DNA of 41,727 nucleotides from Mansonella perstans (lineage: Eukaryota; Nematoda; Chromadorea; Rhabditida; Onchocercidae), in assembly GCA_037074765.1 (NCBI GenBank), contig JBAMDO010000320.1, positions 1 through 41,727 of the forward strand, read 5' to 3'. Position 1 is the first letter of the stretch. Each line of letters starts with the position of its first letter. Made by a program: the position numbers and the translations under genes. The notes below the pieces were generated by a model. The model had not been told where the DNA came from. It made no database searches and saw only the letters and a list, made by a program, of their open reading frames with translations. Shown here one piece after another: positions 11,976 through 24,363 of the stretch.

Positions 11976-13887
11976 GACAACAATAAACAATTATCACTTT
12001 CTTTTTTGATCACCTGTTTTGATTTAATTACCCATTTTTAACGACATGAAAAGTAGAATTTTTTATAAATTTCAATATTTCAATTAGATTATTAAAATTA
12101 AAAAAAAAAACCACGACGTAATGATTAGTATTTAGTATTTCATATTTCACTGCCAGCATCAGAGTTTAGTAATTTAAGTTTAAAATAGCATTATTTGGCG
12201 TTAAATGCAAATCAAATGCTTAAGAATATTGCCAAGCAAAAAATAAATTTCATGCTTGTATAAAATTTTTAAAATTGATAACAATGAATTGATGTTGACC
12301 TTTCAAGAAGAATGAAATTTTTAAATTTTAAAAATTGCAAAAAAAAAATTAGCAAAAAATTCAACAACAATAAATTTTTTAATTTTAAAAATTACACAGT
12401 AAAAAATGCAAGAATTTGAACAAAAAAAAGTTGAATGAAAAAAAAGAAAATGACTCACGCTAAAATACCGCTCAAATTTCACAACAATGATTAAAGGTTA
12501 ATACTATTAACAGTGACCTTTGGACTGTTTTGCATTTTTGCAATAAATGTCATTGGCAGATGAAACACGAAATCGTATTCTATGCTTCCGGTAACTTACC
12601 CATGCAGTTTTTGCAAAAAATTGCAAAATGATAAAGTCAGTGGGAGGATTTGATGGAGGATTTGATATGAAATTTTTATGACATTTGACCTTTGCACTAA
12701 TTTGAAAACCTGTCCAGTTGTCTAATGAAATTGTTTGATGCACACATACATGTAAAACTTAAGAAAGTTAATTGGTTAAATTTCGTTTTATTCCATGTTG
12801 CATCAAAATTTCAACTTCTTTTAACTTTTTCATTTCAAATTTTTTTTTCTATTTTTTTTGAAATTATCATCAACTACTATTGATTTCATATATTATAATG
12901 TAAAAGAGATAGTGGACTGTTAAAAGTATTTAGCAAAAATTTTTTTAACTGTGGATAAAACTTCGGAAGTTCGCTTACTTTTATTTCTACCTTTCCATTT
13001 ATTCGATTTATTAAGTACTGATATTTTATTGCTCTTGCATTCCGATTATTTGCATTTGTAATAGACATTAATAATTGATATGTCTTGATCTATCAACGAA
13101 ATTTTTATCCTACTGAACTTAGTTTTTATTTAATTTTAATGGTACTAAATTCCTAAATAGGAGTAGATATTATAACTGAATTATTGAAACAAGTCATAGT
13201 TAATTGTTTTAGTTTACTTTTTCCAATTATTTAATATTCCTGTTCCGTCTCTCTCTCTCTGTCTCTTTATTTATATATATATTGTCATATTTAAATTTTC
13301 AAAATTTTCGAATAATTGTCATTACAATGGCTGCTCATAATAATCCCATAAATTATTTGTGCTATTAGTGAAAATTATTATGAAAATTATTACTTCCCAA
13401 TTTTTATCAGAATTTAATATTCTAACTGAATGACTGAAACAAACTATGATTAATTATTCACTAATGAAGTGAAAAAATTCGTCAAGCAATTTAATTACTT
13501 ATCAAAACTTCACACATCAAATCAAATTTAATTGTGTAAAAAGGAAATCTTCATAGATCATTTGATTTAATTAAATTTGAAATTTTTATTTTTTTTCAGG
13601 TTACAAAAAAATAAAAATTTTTTGAATTTCTTCAAATTTGAAAACCTGAATTGAATAAAGCGAAAGTTTATTGAATACAAGTTTATTCAGTAAATAATGA
13701 ATCAAATAATTTTTAATTTGTTATTATTTCTACAAAATTACAGATTTTGAAATTTAAAATGTTTTTTTTTTTTTTTTTTTTTTTAACAATAATGAATTTA
13801 CATATATAATTTTTTTTTTTTGTCAACCTATCACATTAAATGTCATTTTTCCTTGTCGGTTATATACTTTCAATTTCAATTCTTTCT
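11976..13887. other. Intergenic DNA upstream of the astacin gene
   Basis: Mostly featureless. Minus strand 12,743-12,507 has a moderately coding-like open frame with a good GTAAGT donor inside it near 12,598. Reading up to that donor gives the ordinary-looking LDNWTGFQISAKVKCHK and further residues, but I cannot place start or partner exons. A short CT repeat lies near 13,250. The astacin promoter should be in the last kilobase; I see no clear TATA or other core element. Confidence 0.4.
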
Positions 13888-13897
13888 TTTCAGCCGG
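13885..13897 (+). promoter_or_regulatory. Probable spliced-leader trans-splice acceptor of the astacin gene
   Basis: A TTCTTTTCAG acceptor ends at 13,893, only four bases before the start codon at 13,898, and no donor-bearing upstream exon is visible. In nematodes this arrangement is typical of SL addition. It supports the chosen ATG over an upstream in-frame GTG-type start. Confidence 0.6.
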
Positions 13898-16800
13898 ATG
13901 CATCATTCCGCAGTACAACAAATGACAATGCTTGCTGAAATATTTCTTATGAGCATGTTATTTCATATCACACCAGCAATGATTCTTCCTGTACTGGTAG
14001 GTACCAAATTCTTTCCTGTGCGATAATCTATCTATAACTTAAGTACTACTAACAATCATAAGTTATGCATTTTTTTTTAATTCGAATTTTTAATTAAAAA
14101 TCTAAGAAATCTTTAATTTTCATTAAATTTAATTGAAAGCGATTTCATTTATTTTGAAAATTTCAACAAAGCCTCGATTCTATTTATTAATTATTACAAA
14201 AAGAGAAATTAATTATTGATATAATTTTTTTTTAAGTTAATTATTGACATAATTAATTTCCCTTTTTGTGTATTATGCCATAAGCACGAAAATTTTAATT
14301 TTCAAATTACTAATGATTAATTAGGGCAGTGATAAAATGATCAAATGATAATTAAAATTGATAAGATAATCAGGACAGTTATAAATTTTTTAAGATCAGC
14401 AACAATAGGAGCGTTTTAACTATCGTTCATTTTTTATGTTTAATTAATAATTTATTTCAATTAATATTTTTACTGTTTATTTTACCACTAATATTTTTAC
14501 ACTTATTACTGATATTCCTTTTTCATTTTGCTTTTAATTAATTTCTAAAACTTTGTGTTAAATTAAGCATAAAACTTTTAGCAGGATAAACATCCACAAG
14601 ATGTTTCGGATATGACTGCTATCCAGAAGAATACAATTGGCAGTGGTGATCCAGATAGTATGTTATCAACAGATGAAACATTTAATCAATATTTGGGTAA
14701 TAATGTACGAATGCTTGAAGGCGATATTATGCTTACAAAGTTTGTTTTTTAAATTCATTTGAAATTTTGAGCAATTAATTTTTAGCATAATAATTTGAAT
14801 GATGTAAATACAATGTTCATCATACCTAAAGCAGCGACAGCGTTTTTTTTTCTAATGAGATTGATTAATAGCATAGCATAAATAATAATATATGAAATAT
14901 TTTAATTGTGGTTAACAATAAAGGCATATATTATTGATGATTTTGGTTTTTTTTTAGCAAATTTAAATATGAATTTGCTTTTTTTTCTTTGAAACAATGA
15001 AAACATGAAAAAGCAAGCCTTTTAACTTTTGACTGAATTATTCAATTAAAAATTTGGAAAATTAATTTTTGATCTGAAAAGTTTTTGACCATTTTTTATT
15101 TTGTGTTTATTTTTCCTAACTAATTTCTAGGTACAAATTCAAAAAAAATTTTAAATTTGAAAATTATTCTTTTTGCAGGGAGCAAGAAAAAATTTGGAAT
15201 CAAACATCTGACTATACTATGACATTTTTAAATCCAACTGTTATAACGGGAAGACAAAAGCGACAGGCTTATCATTCTGCTAATAATTTTTGGCAAAATG
15301 GCATTGTACCATATAGATTTGATTTCAAACTTTGTATGTAAAACTTCAATAAAATTTGATTTTTGCTTTATGGTATTTGATATAGTCCTAACATTAAAAT
15401 TACAGCATTGCAATATTAAATTTAACAAATGTCTGAAAAATTAAGCTAACTCCTCATTTTAAGGCTTAGGCGTAAGAAGATTTTATTGAGCAACAGAACT
15501 TCAAAATATATGACTGTGACAACTTCATATTAAAAGCCTTAAATAGGCCAAATGCACCAATTAGCCCAGCTTTTGTGAAAACTTTACAATTATTCAAATT
15601 GATAAGAATATTATAAGTGACATGAAATATTCTTACAAAAAACTTAGCACAAAAAAAGTATATGATAAAACTAATTCATATTATGGTAAATGCTAACAAA
15701 TTTAGTATTGCAATAAGAGTAATAAATCTGGTTTACTGTAAATTTTAGTAATTTTAATTTGAAATTTTAACTGAAAATACATTTATTCATTTCATATAAT
15801 TCTGAATTGATAATTTTTCTTCTTGTAGCACGACATGCCAAAGATATTATAAGGAAATCAATGGAAAGTTGGGAAAGTGATACATGCATTAGTTTTGTTC
15901 CATCGAGTAATAAAAAAAATGCGCTTTTTTTTGTTCGAGTTAGTTACACAATTTTTTGTTTTTTCTTAAATAAAATTAATTAATTAAAACTACAATAATT
16001 AACTAGCTGACAAATGTAGCAAATTTGACATTCTCACATAATTATTATCAAAAACAGCAAATGAATGAATAAATTAGAAGAATGCTTATTTTAATTCACT
16101 AAAAAATTAAATTTCAAATTAATATAACTCTTTTATGGTAAATTTAAATACTGATGTAAATTATAAATGTTATTTATGTGTTATAATTAAATTTAAATTC
16201 CAATTTTACAGGGAACAAGTTGCTCCAGTTATATTGGTTATATGTCACAATGGACAAAGCAACCAGTTTCTGTTGGTTACAACTGCGAACATGTTAGTAA
16301 TTAATATTGATATTATTTTTATTATTATGAACAACAATATCGTTGTTGCTATTATCAGTGCTGTCGTTAAAATTATCATTAATCGTCATCGTTACTACTA
16401 TTATTACAATTATTATTATTATTGTTATTATTATTATTAATATTATTACTATTATTATTATCATCACTATTATTATTATTATTATCATTATTATTATTAT
16501 TATAATTATTGTTACTATTACTATTATTATTGCTATCATTATCATTATTATTATTACAATTTTCATTATTTTTATTATTATTAAAGACAATTACTGAATT
16601 TGATTTCATCAAGTTATCCGTATTTCAGCAAACTTTTGTCTTTCTGTCAACATCTCTCTTTTTATTTCTCATTCACTTTGATCTAACAATTAGTTCTAAT
16701 AAAATTTCACATTTGCAAAAAGGTTCTCGCTTTTTCAAAAAAAAAATTTTACAATTACTTGATTGTTATTAAATTGAATTAATTGCTAAGACAAATTTAG

Positions 16801-19800
16801 ATTCATACAATTTCACATGAAATCGGTCATGCATTAGGCTTCTTGCATGCTCACTCTCGAGTGGATCGCGATCAGTATATTTGGATTAAATTTAGGAATA
16901 TTCAAGTAAATTTTCCTAAATTTTTTAATAAAAACACAGAATTCTTAAGGAATAAAAAGAATTAAAAATTTTTGATAAAACAAAATAATAATTTTGAGAA
17001 ATTTAAAATAGTGAAAGATGATTTCCAGTTTCTATTTTGTTTTAAAATAAATTAAGTTTCATTAATAAGCATAATGAACATTTAAACAATTGGAATGAAG
17101 TATTGAATAATCATGTAGATTAATATACTTTTTGAAGCAATAATATGGAATTAATATGTGATAGTATTATAATCATGGTTATATCCTTTTGCAAAAAACT
17201 TATGTATAGTTAGTTGTTGATAATTAATTATATCAAAATTCTTAATAACTTTTTTTAAAATATTTAATCACTGCTTTTTTTTCAAATTATGAAAGATTGA
17301 GATATTTTGAAGATTATTAATCAATGAATTTAAGAATGGTTTGTCGTCAAATTTTGTGCGAAAGTCTCAGGGAGATAATTATAATTACGGACTTCCATAT
17401 GATTACGGTAGTGTGATGCATTACGGCAAAAAAGCGTATGTTTTAATGAAAAAAGATCAAATACTTGATTTGTCTATATTTTTTTATGAATTTAATTTAA
17501 CATCTTTTGTTAACAAATAAAATTTAATTTAAAGTCTTTTGTTAGTAAATTAAATTCAATTTAAATTTTATTCAACATCAAAATTAATATTTTTAAATTG
17601 AAAATTTTTTCAGAAATTTTTTATTTGAAATTTTCGTCATCAAATATTGTTATTGTTGACAAATGAGAAATTGCACATCTTTTAGGTTTACAAAAAATAA
17701 TGATTTAACAATTGTACCACGGATATCATGGTATGAAGATACAATTGGTAGTGGTACTGGGCCAACATTTATCGACATTCTCATGATGAATACACATTAC
17801 AGTTGCTTAGGTATGCTTAATTTCATTTGCTGATACAATAAGCAATAAGCTTTGTGTAATTTTATCAATCATTTTAGATTAAAATTATTTTGAAAATTTT
17901 CATCTATGTATTTTCAACACTCAACTATTTCACTTTGAAATGAATACTTTGACATAACCAAAAAATTTGAAAAAAAGAAGGAAAATAAATTATTTATTAA
18001 ATCAATATAAGTATGAAGTAAACTAAGTATTTAATAAATCAGTATAATTAATCAAGTGATGTCAAAGACATTGTTCGTAAAGCTAATATTTCTAATAGGT
18101 TATAAGTATTAATGCAAAAAAAAAAAAAAAAAAAGTTTGGTAAATTTTAAATTTAATTTTCTTTTTTGATTAACAAATTTTGATATTTGGAAAAAGACTT
18201 TAAAAAAAACTTAGCGAATATGCAAATTATTTCTTTTAATTTACTTTAATGTTTTCTTGCAAGAATAAACTGAATTTCAGTTTCACTATTAAGCAAAAAA
18301 TTTTTATTAAATCCTAAAATTAAATTCAAGGATCTGATATTATCAGCTTATCAGAAAAAGCAATTTGTTAAAGATATCACAACTACAATGCTTTCTTACC
18401 TGTTTTGCTAATTGTAAAATTTGAAAGATATATTGATTTCTCAAAAATGTAAATTTCAATTGCAAACTTATTTTTCATTTTTAACAAAACATATTGCAAA
18501 AATATGATATTAAATCTATATTGTACAAAATTTTCAAATTTATTTTTCAGTTTTAATTTCAGACTTCAATTTTTAAGTATAAAATTTTCAAATTCATTTT
18601 CTAACAGATCGCTGCAGAAATGATATCAATTGTATGAATGATGGTTATCAACATCCAAGAGATTGTTTTCGCTGCTTATGTCCATCCGGTTATGGTGGTA
18701 AATACTGTGAACGGCGGGTTAGTTTAATTTTTTTAGTACGTAATTCTAGTTTTAAATTTCAATTTTTCGAATCGTCACTTAACAGATGAATTATTTTCAG
18801 ATATTTCAAAGAGAAGAAAATATAAATTTAAGGAAATATTTAAGAGAATTGAAAAATTTAAAGAATTATAAAAGTTATTTCCATTTTAAAATATTATTTA
18901 ATTAAAAATTTATTAAAATTTGCATTCTAAAATACGCTTAAATATTTCCTTAAATTTGTGCCAAAACTAAAATTAATTTGAAAATTAAAATGAAATAAAA
19001 TGAATGAAAAATTTTTGCTCACAAAATGATTATTTTTCTATTTCATCTTAACGAATGATAAAATTGAAAGCATATATGAAATAATTAGATTGAAACGAGT
19101 AATTAAGATAAATGAATGCAGAATTAAGGAAATAATTAATCATTAGAGAAATCTGAATTAAATAATTTTATGAGAGAGACTAAGGAAGGAAATAGCTATG
19201 GAGTGATATGATTAGATGATTTTATTAAGTACAAATTGATTACAAAGAGATATGATTTGGTGATTGTACTGATCATTAATTAATGAAAGAAAATGACAAC
19301 GTTAAAAAATTTTATTTGTGTAATTTAAAAATAAAAAACTTAATTTCATCGTATTTGATAACCACTGCATATTTAATTTTCCCCCGACGAACTTTTAATC
19401 ACTTTGTTATTAAATTAAAAGGAAAGTTAATCGGTCTTCTATAGCAGATCTAATTATTTAAGGCTGATTCACCCGGCTGTGGTGGTAATTTGCGCGCAAC
19501 ATTGGAATGGCAAACATTAGATGCAGAAATAGGTGCTTCCAGAAAGTACGCTGACGAAATGTCTTATTGCTATTGGTGGATTCAGGTAAATCTTTTATTT
19601 CCCTGCGCAATTAAATATCTTCTTTTGAAATGACTGCTAAATTGCTTATTTTTAATATTTTTTTTATTACTACTACTATTATTACTATTACTAATATTAT
19701 TACTATCATTATTATTACCACTATTATTATCACTATTATCATCAAAGCTTTTATTATTATTACTATTAGTATTATTATTAATAGCATTACTACATCTATC

Positions 19801-20347
19801 AATTTAATTTGTTTTTTTTTCAAAATTGTTAAATTAATAAATAATTTAAATAGGCTGAAAAACGTGATGTTATTGAAGCAGAAATAACTGCAATTTCTGG
19901 TCCCTGTTCAGAAGGTTGTATTTTTGGTGGTTTGGAATTAAAAGCTGGTTCTGATAAACGATTAACCGGTTACAGGTATTGCATTCTTTTTTCTCTCATT
20001 TTAAAAAAAAGTAAACAAACAATCGATTGGAAAATTATTGCACAAAATTAAATTTCAAATTTAACTTAAAAAAAAAGTTGGCATCAACACAACCATTGTA
20101 TTACTAGATTAAACATTTATTACATAATTATCAGTACAAAGATTATATCATCTAATGATCACTATTAAATTGCTTTGAACAAAAAAACAAAAACAATATT
20201 GAAGTTCAAAATCCTAATTTTAGATTTTGTTATAAGCGATCGATTGGAACAATTTTGCAAGCAAATGGTCCGATACTTCCCGTTATACTATTTAACAGAA
20301 AAGATACAACACGAATACAAATTAGGTATCGACTGAGAAAAAGCTAA
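13898..20347 (+). CDS. Secreted astacin zinc metalloprotease with EGF and CUB domains (NAS family)
   Basis: Twelve exons: 13898-13996, 14585-14739, 15179-15333, 15829-15938, 16212-16292, 16801-16905, 17371-17435, 17686-17810, 18608-18717, 19463-19585, 19854-19975, 20224-20347. All join in phase to 457 aa. Order: hydrophobic signal peptide (about 1-28); propeptide with LEGDI (77-81), a variant of the FxGD motif whose Asp caps the zinc in astacin zymogens; RQKR furin-like site (110-113); catalytic domain (about 114-298) with zinc motif HEIGHALGFLH (206-216: His206, Glu207, His210, His216), then RVDRD, and Met-turn SVMHY (249-253) with Tyr253; six-cysteine EGF-like module (299-335); CUB domain (336-457). 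No thrombospondin repeat follows, which fits the EGF-CUB subgroup of nematode NAS proteins rather than the DPY-31/NAS-36/37 moulting subgroup. Every catalytic residue is intact. The expected role is extracellular proteolysis (cuticle, matrix or digestion); the substrate is unknown. The exact orthologue cannot be named. Confidence 0.93.
16300..16585. repeat. Intronic (ATT)n trinucleotide array in the astacin gene
   Basis: Imperfect ATT/ACT/ATC triplets fill most of the intron between the exons ending 16,292 and starting 16,801. Long Ile- and Asn-rich open frames on both strands are artefacts. Confidence 0.9.
19663..19800. repeat. Second intronic (ATT)n array in the astacin gene
   Basis: Imperfect ATT/ACT triplets lie in the intron 19,586-19,853, between the two CUB exons. 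It is of the same type and orientation as the array at 16.3-16.6 kb. Confidence 0.9.
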
Positions 20348-20492
20348 GGAGAAATGAGACGAAATTTTTCACAAAAACAATTTTATTCTGCTCTCAGCAA
20401 ACAAAAAAAATTAACTTTTTAATCAAATAGAAATTCAAATTTCAATTGTTCCAATTTTAGGATTGAAATATTATTGCTACGATTTGTTGTTT

Positions 20493-20576
20493 TTGTTGTT
20501 TGTTTGTTTGTTTTCTGACATATGAGCCTAGGATATTTGTTGTTTGTTTGTTTTCTATCATATAAGCCTAGGATAT
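20493..20576. repeat. Tandem duplication, two copies of about 40 bp
   Basis: Two adjacent copies (about 20,493-20,535 and 20,536-20,576) share a TTTG-rich start, TTTTCT, CATAT(G/A)AGCCTAGGATA. They differ by one or two TTTG units and a few substitutions. Confidence 0.75.
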
Positions 20577-21692
20577 TGTTTTAGGAAGAAAATTAGCAGT
20601 TTTGTTGTTAAATTTTAAGAGATTTTCTTTTTGTTTTCGAAATTAATTTAATTAAGATTGACAAGCAAATTATATTTAATTCAAAATCTATATGGATTAT
20701 TATTTATAGAGAGTATTATTTAAATGAAAATAAATAAATAAAAAAATGACAGATAAAATTAAATTTTTGATTAGGCTTTTAGCTTATACTAACGAAACCA
20801 ATTTTTTTCAATAATGATAATAATGATAGTAACAATTAACGTATAATTAATGAACTGGTTAAATTTTTTTCTTTAAATAATTCGCAAGAAAACAAGTGGA
20901 TAGGAGAAGGGGGGAGAGCAGGAGTTAGGGGAGATACGTTAGAGGATCGTTATGGTACTAAGAAATTCAATAGATTAGAATGAAATTAATTATATCGAAT
21001 TATCGATTGAAATAAATTCTTATTTGAATTACTATCAAATTATTTTTAGTATTATGAAACATATTTCGATAACATTTGTAACATGATATCAGTGATATCA
21101 AAACAATACAACCATATATACATACATAAGAAATAGCCAATCAATATTTTATGACAAAAAAAAAAATATTCCTCAGAATTTTCTAGAAAAAAAATTTATC
21201 TTTGAGATTTTAGCAAACAAATAATTTGTCTAATTTATAGGATCTATTTTGTATTTTAATTAAGTATGAATAATAAAAAATTAATAAATTGTTTGAATCA
21301 ATAGACTATTAATATTTAATTACTTATTATTTAAATTAAATTGCTTATTATCTAATTATTTGACGAATTTAATTGATTGCATATTGTTTGTTTTGTTTTG
21401 TTATTTATCAGTATGATCTCACATCATGTTAAAATTAAGTTTAATTAAATATATTGAATATTTTTAATCGAATAAAAAGGTTCATTTTACATTGACAAGG
21501 GAAAGAAAAAAAAAAAGAATTCTTTTTATTATGAGTTTTATCAGATGAGAAGAGAGCACAGAAACGATGAGATGAAATGAAATGGCGGAAAAAAATAAAA
21601 TTAACACTTACACCATTTCTTCGTTCTTTTACTTAGTTTCACTTTGCTAATGGAAAATTTGTTAAATGTTGTTGACTTCGGAAAAAGAAAAA

Positions 21693-21820
21693 AAACTTGT
21701 TAAATTTTGTTTACTTCAACAAAAGAAACTTGTGAAATGTTGTTTACTTCAACAAAAGAAACTTGTGAAATGTTGTTTACTTCAACAAAAGAAACTTGTG
21801 AAATGTTGTTTACTTCAAAA
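21693..21820 (+). repeat. 33-bp tandem repeat carrying forkhead (DAF-16-type) elements
   Basis: Four head-to-tail copies start at 21,693, 21,726, 21,759 and 21,792, with a decayed copy just before. Each unit runs AAACTTGTGAAATGTTG, TTTACTTCAACAAAAG. Every copy holds TTGTTTAC exactly (21,707-21,714; 21,740-21,747; 21,773-21,780; 21,806-21,813), the published DAF-16/FOXO binding element; the decayed copy has TTGTTGAC at 21,669-21,676. The array lies 1.4 kb after the astacin stop codon and about 2.5 kb before ptrn-1. Open frames of 65 and 84 codons cross it (33 is divisible by 3), but these lack coding character outside the repeat. Confidence 0.9.
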
Positions 21821-22215
21821 GATTTTTTTGTCACTTTGTTATTGTTTCAATTTTCAAATATGATTAATGTAATGCTTCAAAAATTTCCACTTACATTTTA
21901 CTATTTTACACATGTATATCTTTTTATAATGATAAGATTAATTCAACCTATATGTAGTTAATTCTACTTTAATTAATTAAGAAATATTCTTCACTAATGA
22001 CATTAGAAATAATCGGCTATTAAGAGGATAAAAAGTAGTTTAAATTTATTTATTGAAAATTTGAAAATTAATTCAGCTATAATTTGTTCAAAAACAAATT
22101 CGTAAAAAAGGATGAAATTAATGTTTTTACCTACCTTCAATAATTATACTGCGAGCTTAATCATGTTTGTTTAACCTATATGAAATGCTCAAATTACTTG
22201 TCATAATTTCACCAG

Positions 22216-22482
22216 TTGCTCGGTAAATGGATGAGACGTAAAAATTTGCGCTGTGAATTAATAGAAAAGAATCTTTGGTCCGCATTTATTGTTCGTCATT
22301 TGGTATCATCGTATTTACGAGTCAAGTTTATCGAATGGTGTCATCGATCTGGGTTGTTGTTGATTACAGTTTCTTCGCCGGTTCAATTTAAATTTTACTC
22401 TCAAATATATTTAGTCCCATTTTTTGGGTTTGAAAGACTTCACGTCTTGAAAGACTGTGAAAAAATAAATATCACTGGGTAA
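22216..22482 (+). other. Coding-like patch, unassigned
   Basis: A CACCAG acceptor-like site precedes a frame that is open for about 88 codons and has balanced composition (KWMRRKNLRCELIEKNLW, then HLVSSYLRVKFIEWCHRSG). It could be a 5' exon of a longer ptrn-1 isoform, part of an unrelated gene, or a decayed sequence. I recognise no domain and found no convincing donor. Confidence 0.2.
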
Positions 22483-24288
22483 TTTTTCTGGTTGGAATTA
22501 TTACATCTTAATAAAATCATGTCTAACATGTCAATATCATAAGCTGTAGTTTACCTATGGTGACGAGCTACAGTTCTGTTTGATCTGTCATATTTGTATG
22601 TCAAGATTTATTGTGAAAACTATGAAAAATGAACTATGATTTTAGACAAAATTTTTTACTTTTCTGGAAAATAATTGGCGGAGTAGATATTGATGTTTAT
22701 TGATATTTATGATTTTTAGTTGCCAAAATATTTCTGCCTTATATTTTGAAAATTTTTTACTGGTAAAACCATAAAATCATTTTTTTCTCCTTATAAATCC
22801 AAAGTACGGGAATTTTCCGCTCATACTGGCATCAGTCTCTCTCTGCTCTCTTCACCGTTGACTGTAATTAACACTGATGTATTGGAGCGAAATAGCCAGT
22901 AGATTTTGTGTGAAAAATTGATTCCTTTCTTCCTTATTATGGAAAAAAAAAGTGTCACATCAATGAATCAAAAAAACTGTAAAATTTTGGAATTTGTTGT
23001 TGACATCAGGAAATAAATAAATTTTTGATACGGCAGAAAATCTAAAAGCAACAAACGAAATCGGAAATAGTACAATATCTTCCTTTCATTACTGCTGATC
23101 TGAATATTCTGTGGCAAATTCTGAATTCTGAATAATGTGAAATTGTTTTTAATATTTGGGCTATTATGATATATATGCATAATTTTTAGTTATTTGAAAT
23201 ATGAAAGGCCCATCTAACATATAATTTCAATTCCATTTAGCATATATTTCAATATAATTCTATTTGATTTTCGTTTTGCCTTTTGGTTCAATTTTCCTCC
23301 GAAATGGAAGGGTTATAAAGGCTTATAAATTTTTTTTTTTTTTTTTACCTGAATTGCTTAAAGAAGGTATTTTATTTTTCAAGCAAAAATTAATTATTGG
23401 ATCAAATTAATTTAAAATAAAACGCGACATTGTTGAATCAGTTATAGATTTTAAAATAATATCCTCATGAATTATCGATTAATCACTTATTTTTAAAACA
23501 TTAATTCTGATTATATATGATTGATAATAGTGGCATTACTGTGGAGGTGATTGTGAACTAAACAATGAAACATTTGCACTGAAATATGCTAGGGTAATGA
23601 CTAAACTAGTTGGAAGTGTGTAATAAAATGAGTCAGCTGACATTGAAATGCTTATTTTTCTACTTGCTTCTTTTTATTCCTGAGGAAATGATTGTTTAAA
23701 CAAAAAGATGAGATTGGTTAATTGTTGCATGTTTGTAAGTAACAATTTTCTCTGTCAAGTTATTCATTCAATTTGAAATTTTTTTTCGATTATTTACTTT
23801 TCTAAAATTTATGCAAAATTAGCATTTTAAATTTTGATGAAAATTTTCTCGCTTTCTTTTTCCTCAAAATAATCTGCTACTGTTTCGATAATAAGGCTGT
23901 ATTACGGCAATTATGCTTATTTGCTATTTGATTGAGGTGATACATTTTTGCTAAAAATAATTAATTTGAATTATCTTGGTCTGTTAGCCATCCTTAATTA
24001 TCTATTATCGATCATTTTGTTCAGTATTTCTGAAATGTTTTATCCGGAAACGTAAAAAAAAAATTTGATTTGATGAAGTTTCATTTTAAATTTGTAGTTG
24101 AGGAGATATAATTGATTTGCTTACTTCTATTTTTATTTTCTTTTCACAGAATATTATAATATTCAGTAATTATCATTAAACTATGAATTTTATGGCAAAC
24201 GATGTTTTAACACTTTAATTCCCATCAAATTTATTTGTTGTAGAGCTTAATTACTTAATTAAATGAAGCTTAATTACTGCTTTTTTTA

Positions 24289-24363
24289 GTTTTACCGGAC
24301 GGGTGGCTGCACTTGTCAGCATATGGCTTCGCGCTCGCGGTTAATCAAATAGGAATAAGAAAC
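24289..24363 (+). promoter_or_regulatory. ptrn-1 5' leader with splice acceptor and 9-aa upstream ORF
   Basis: A TTTTTTTAG acceptor ends at 24,289, either a spliced-leader site or an internal acceptor. Between it and the chosen ATG (24,364) lies a complete small upstream ORF at 24,323-24,352 (MASRSRLIK, stop TAG) in another frame, ending 11 bases before the main start. The main frame is itself open back to the acceptor (LPDGWLHLSAYGFALAV and onward), so this stretch might instead code for an N-terminal extension joined to an upstream exon. It is markedly GC-richer than its surroundings. Confidence 0.45.

Larger units (their letters stand above)
20348..24289. other. Intergenic region between the astacin gene and ptrn-1
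   Basis: It contains the astacin 3' untranslated end, a 40-bp tandem duplication, the 33-bp forkhead-element array and a coding-like patch (these last three are listed separately). A CT-rich stretch near 22,835-22,855 (CTCTCTCTGCTCTC) could be a GAGA-type promoter element. Otherwise AT-rich with no gene seen. Confidence 0.5.

Noticed and set aside
11726..12013. 95-codon minus-strand frame rich in Leu, Ser, Tyr, Cys
   Set aside because: Product of the (AAT)n array.
15228..15428. 66-codon minus-strand frame
   Set aside because: Shadow of the astacin exon 15,179-15,333.
16135..16772. Several Ile- or Asn-rich frames on both strands
   Set aside because: They lie in the (ATT)n-filled intron of the astacin gene; the real exon in this area is 16,212-16,292 in another frame.
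21666..21961. Repeat-containing frames (tandem 11-aa units) as a repeat protein, or the array as a CRISPR
   Set aside because: Outside the 33-bp units the frames look random. Units abut directly with no spacers, so it is not a CRISPR array; this is nematode nuclear DNA.
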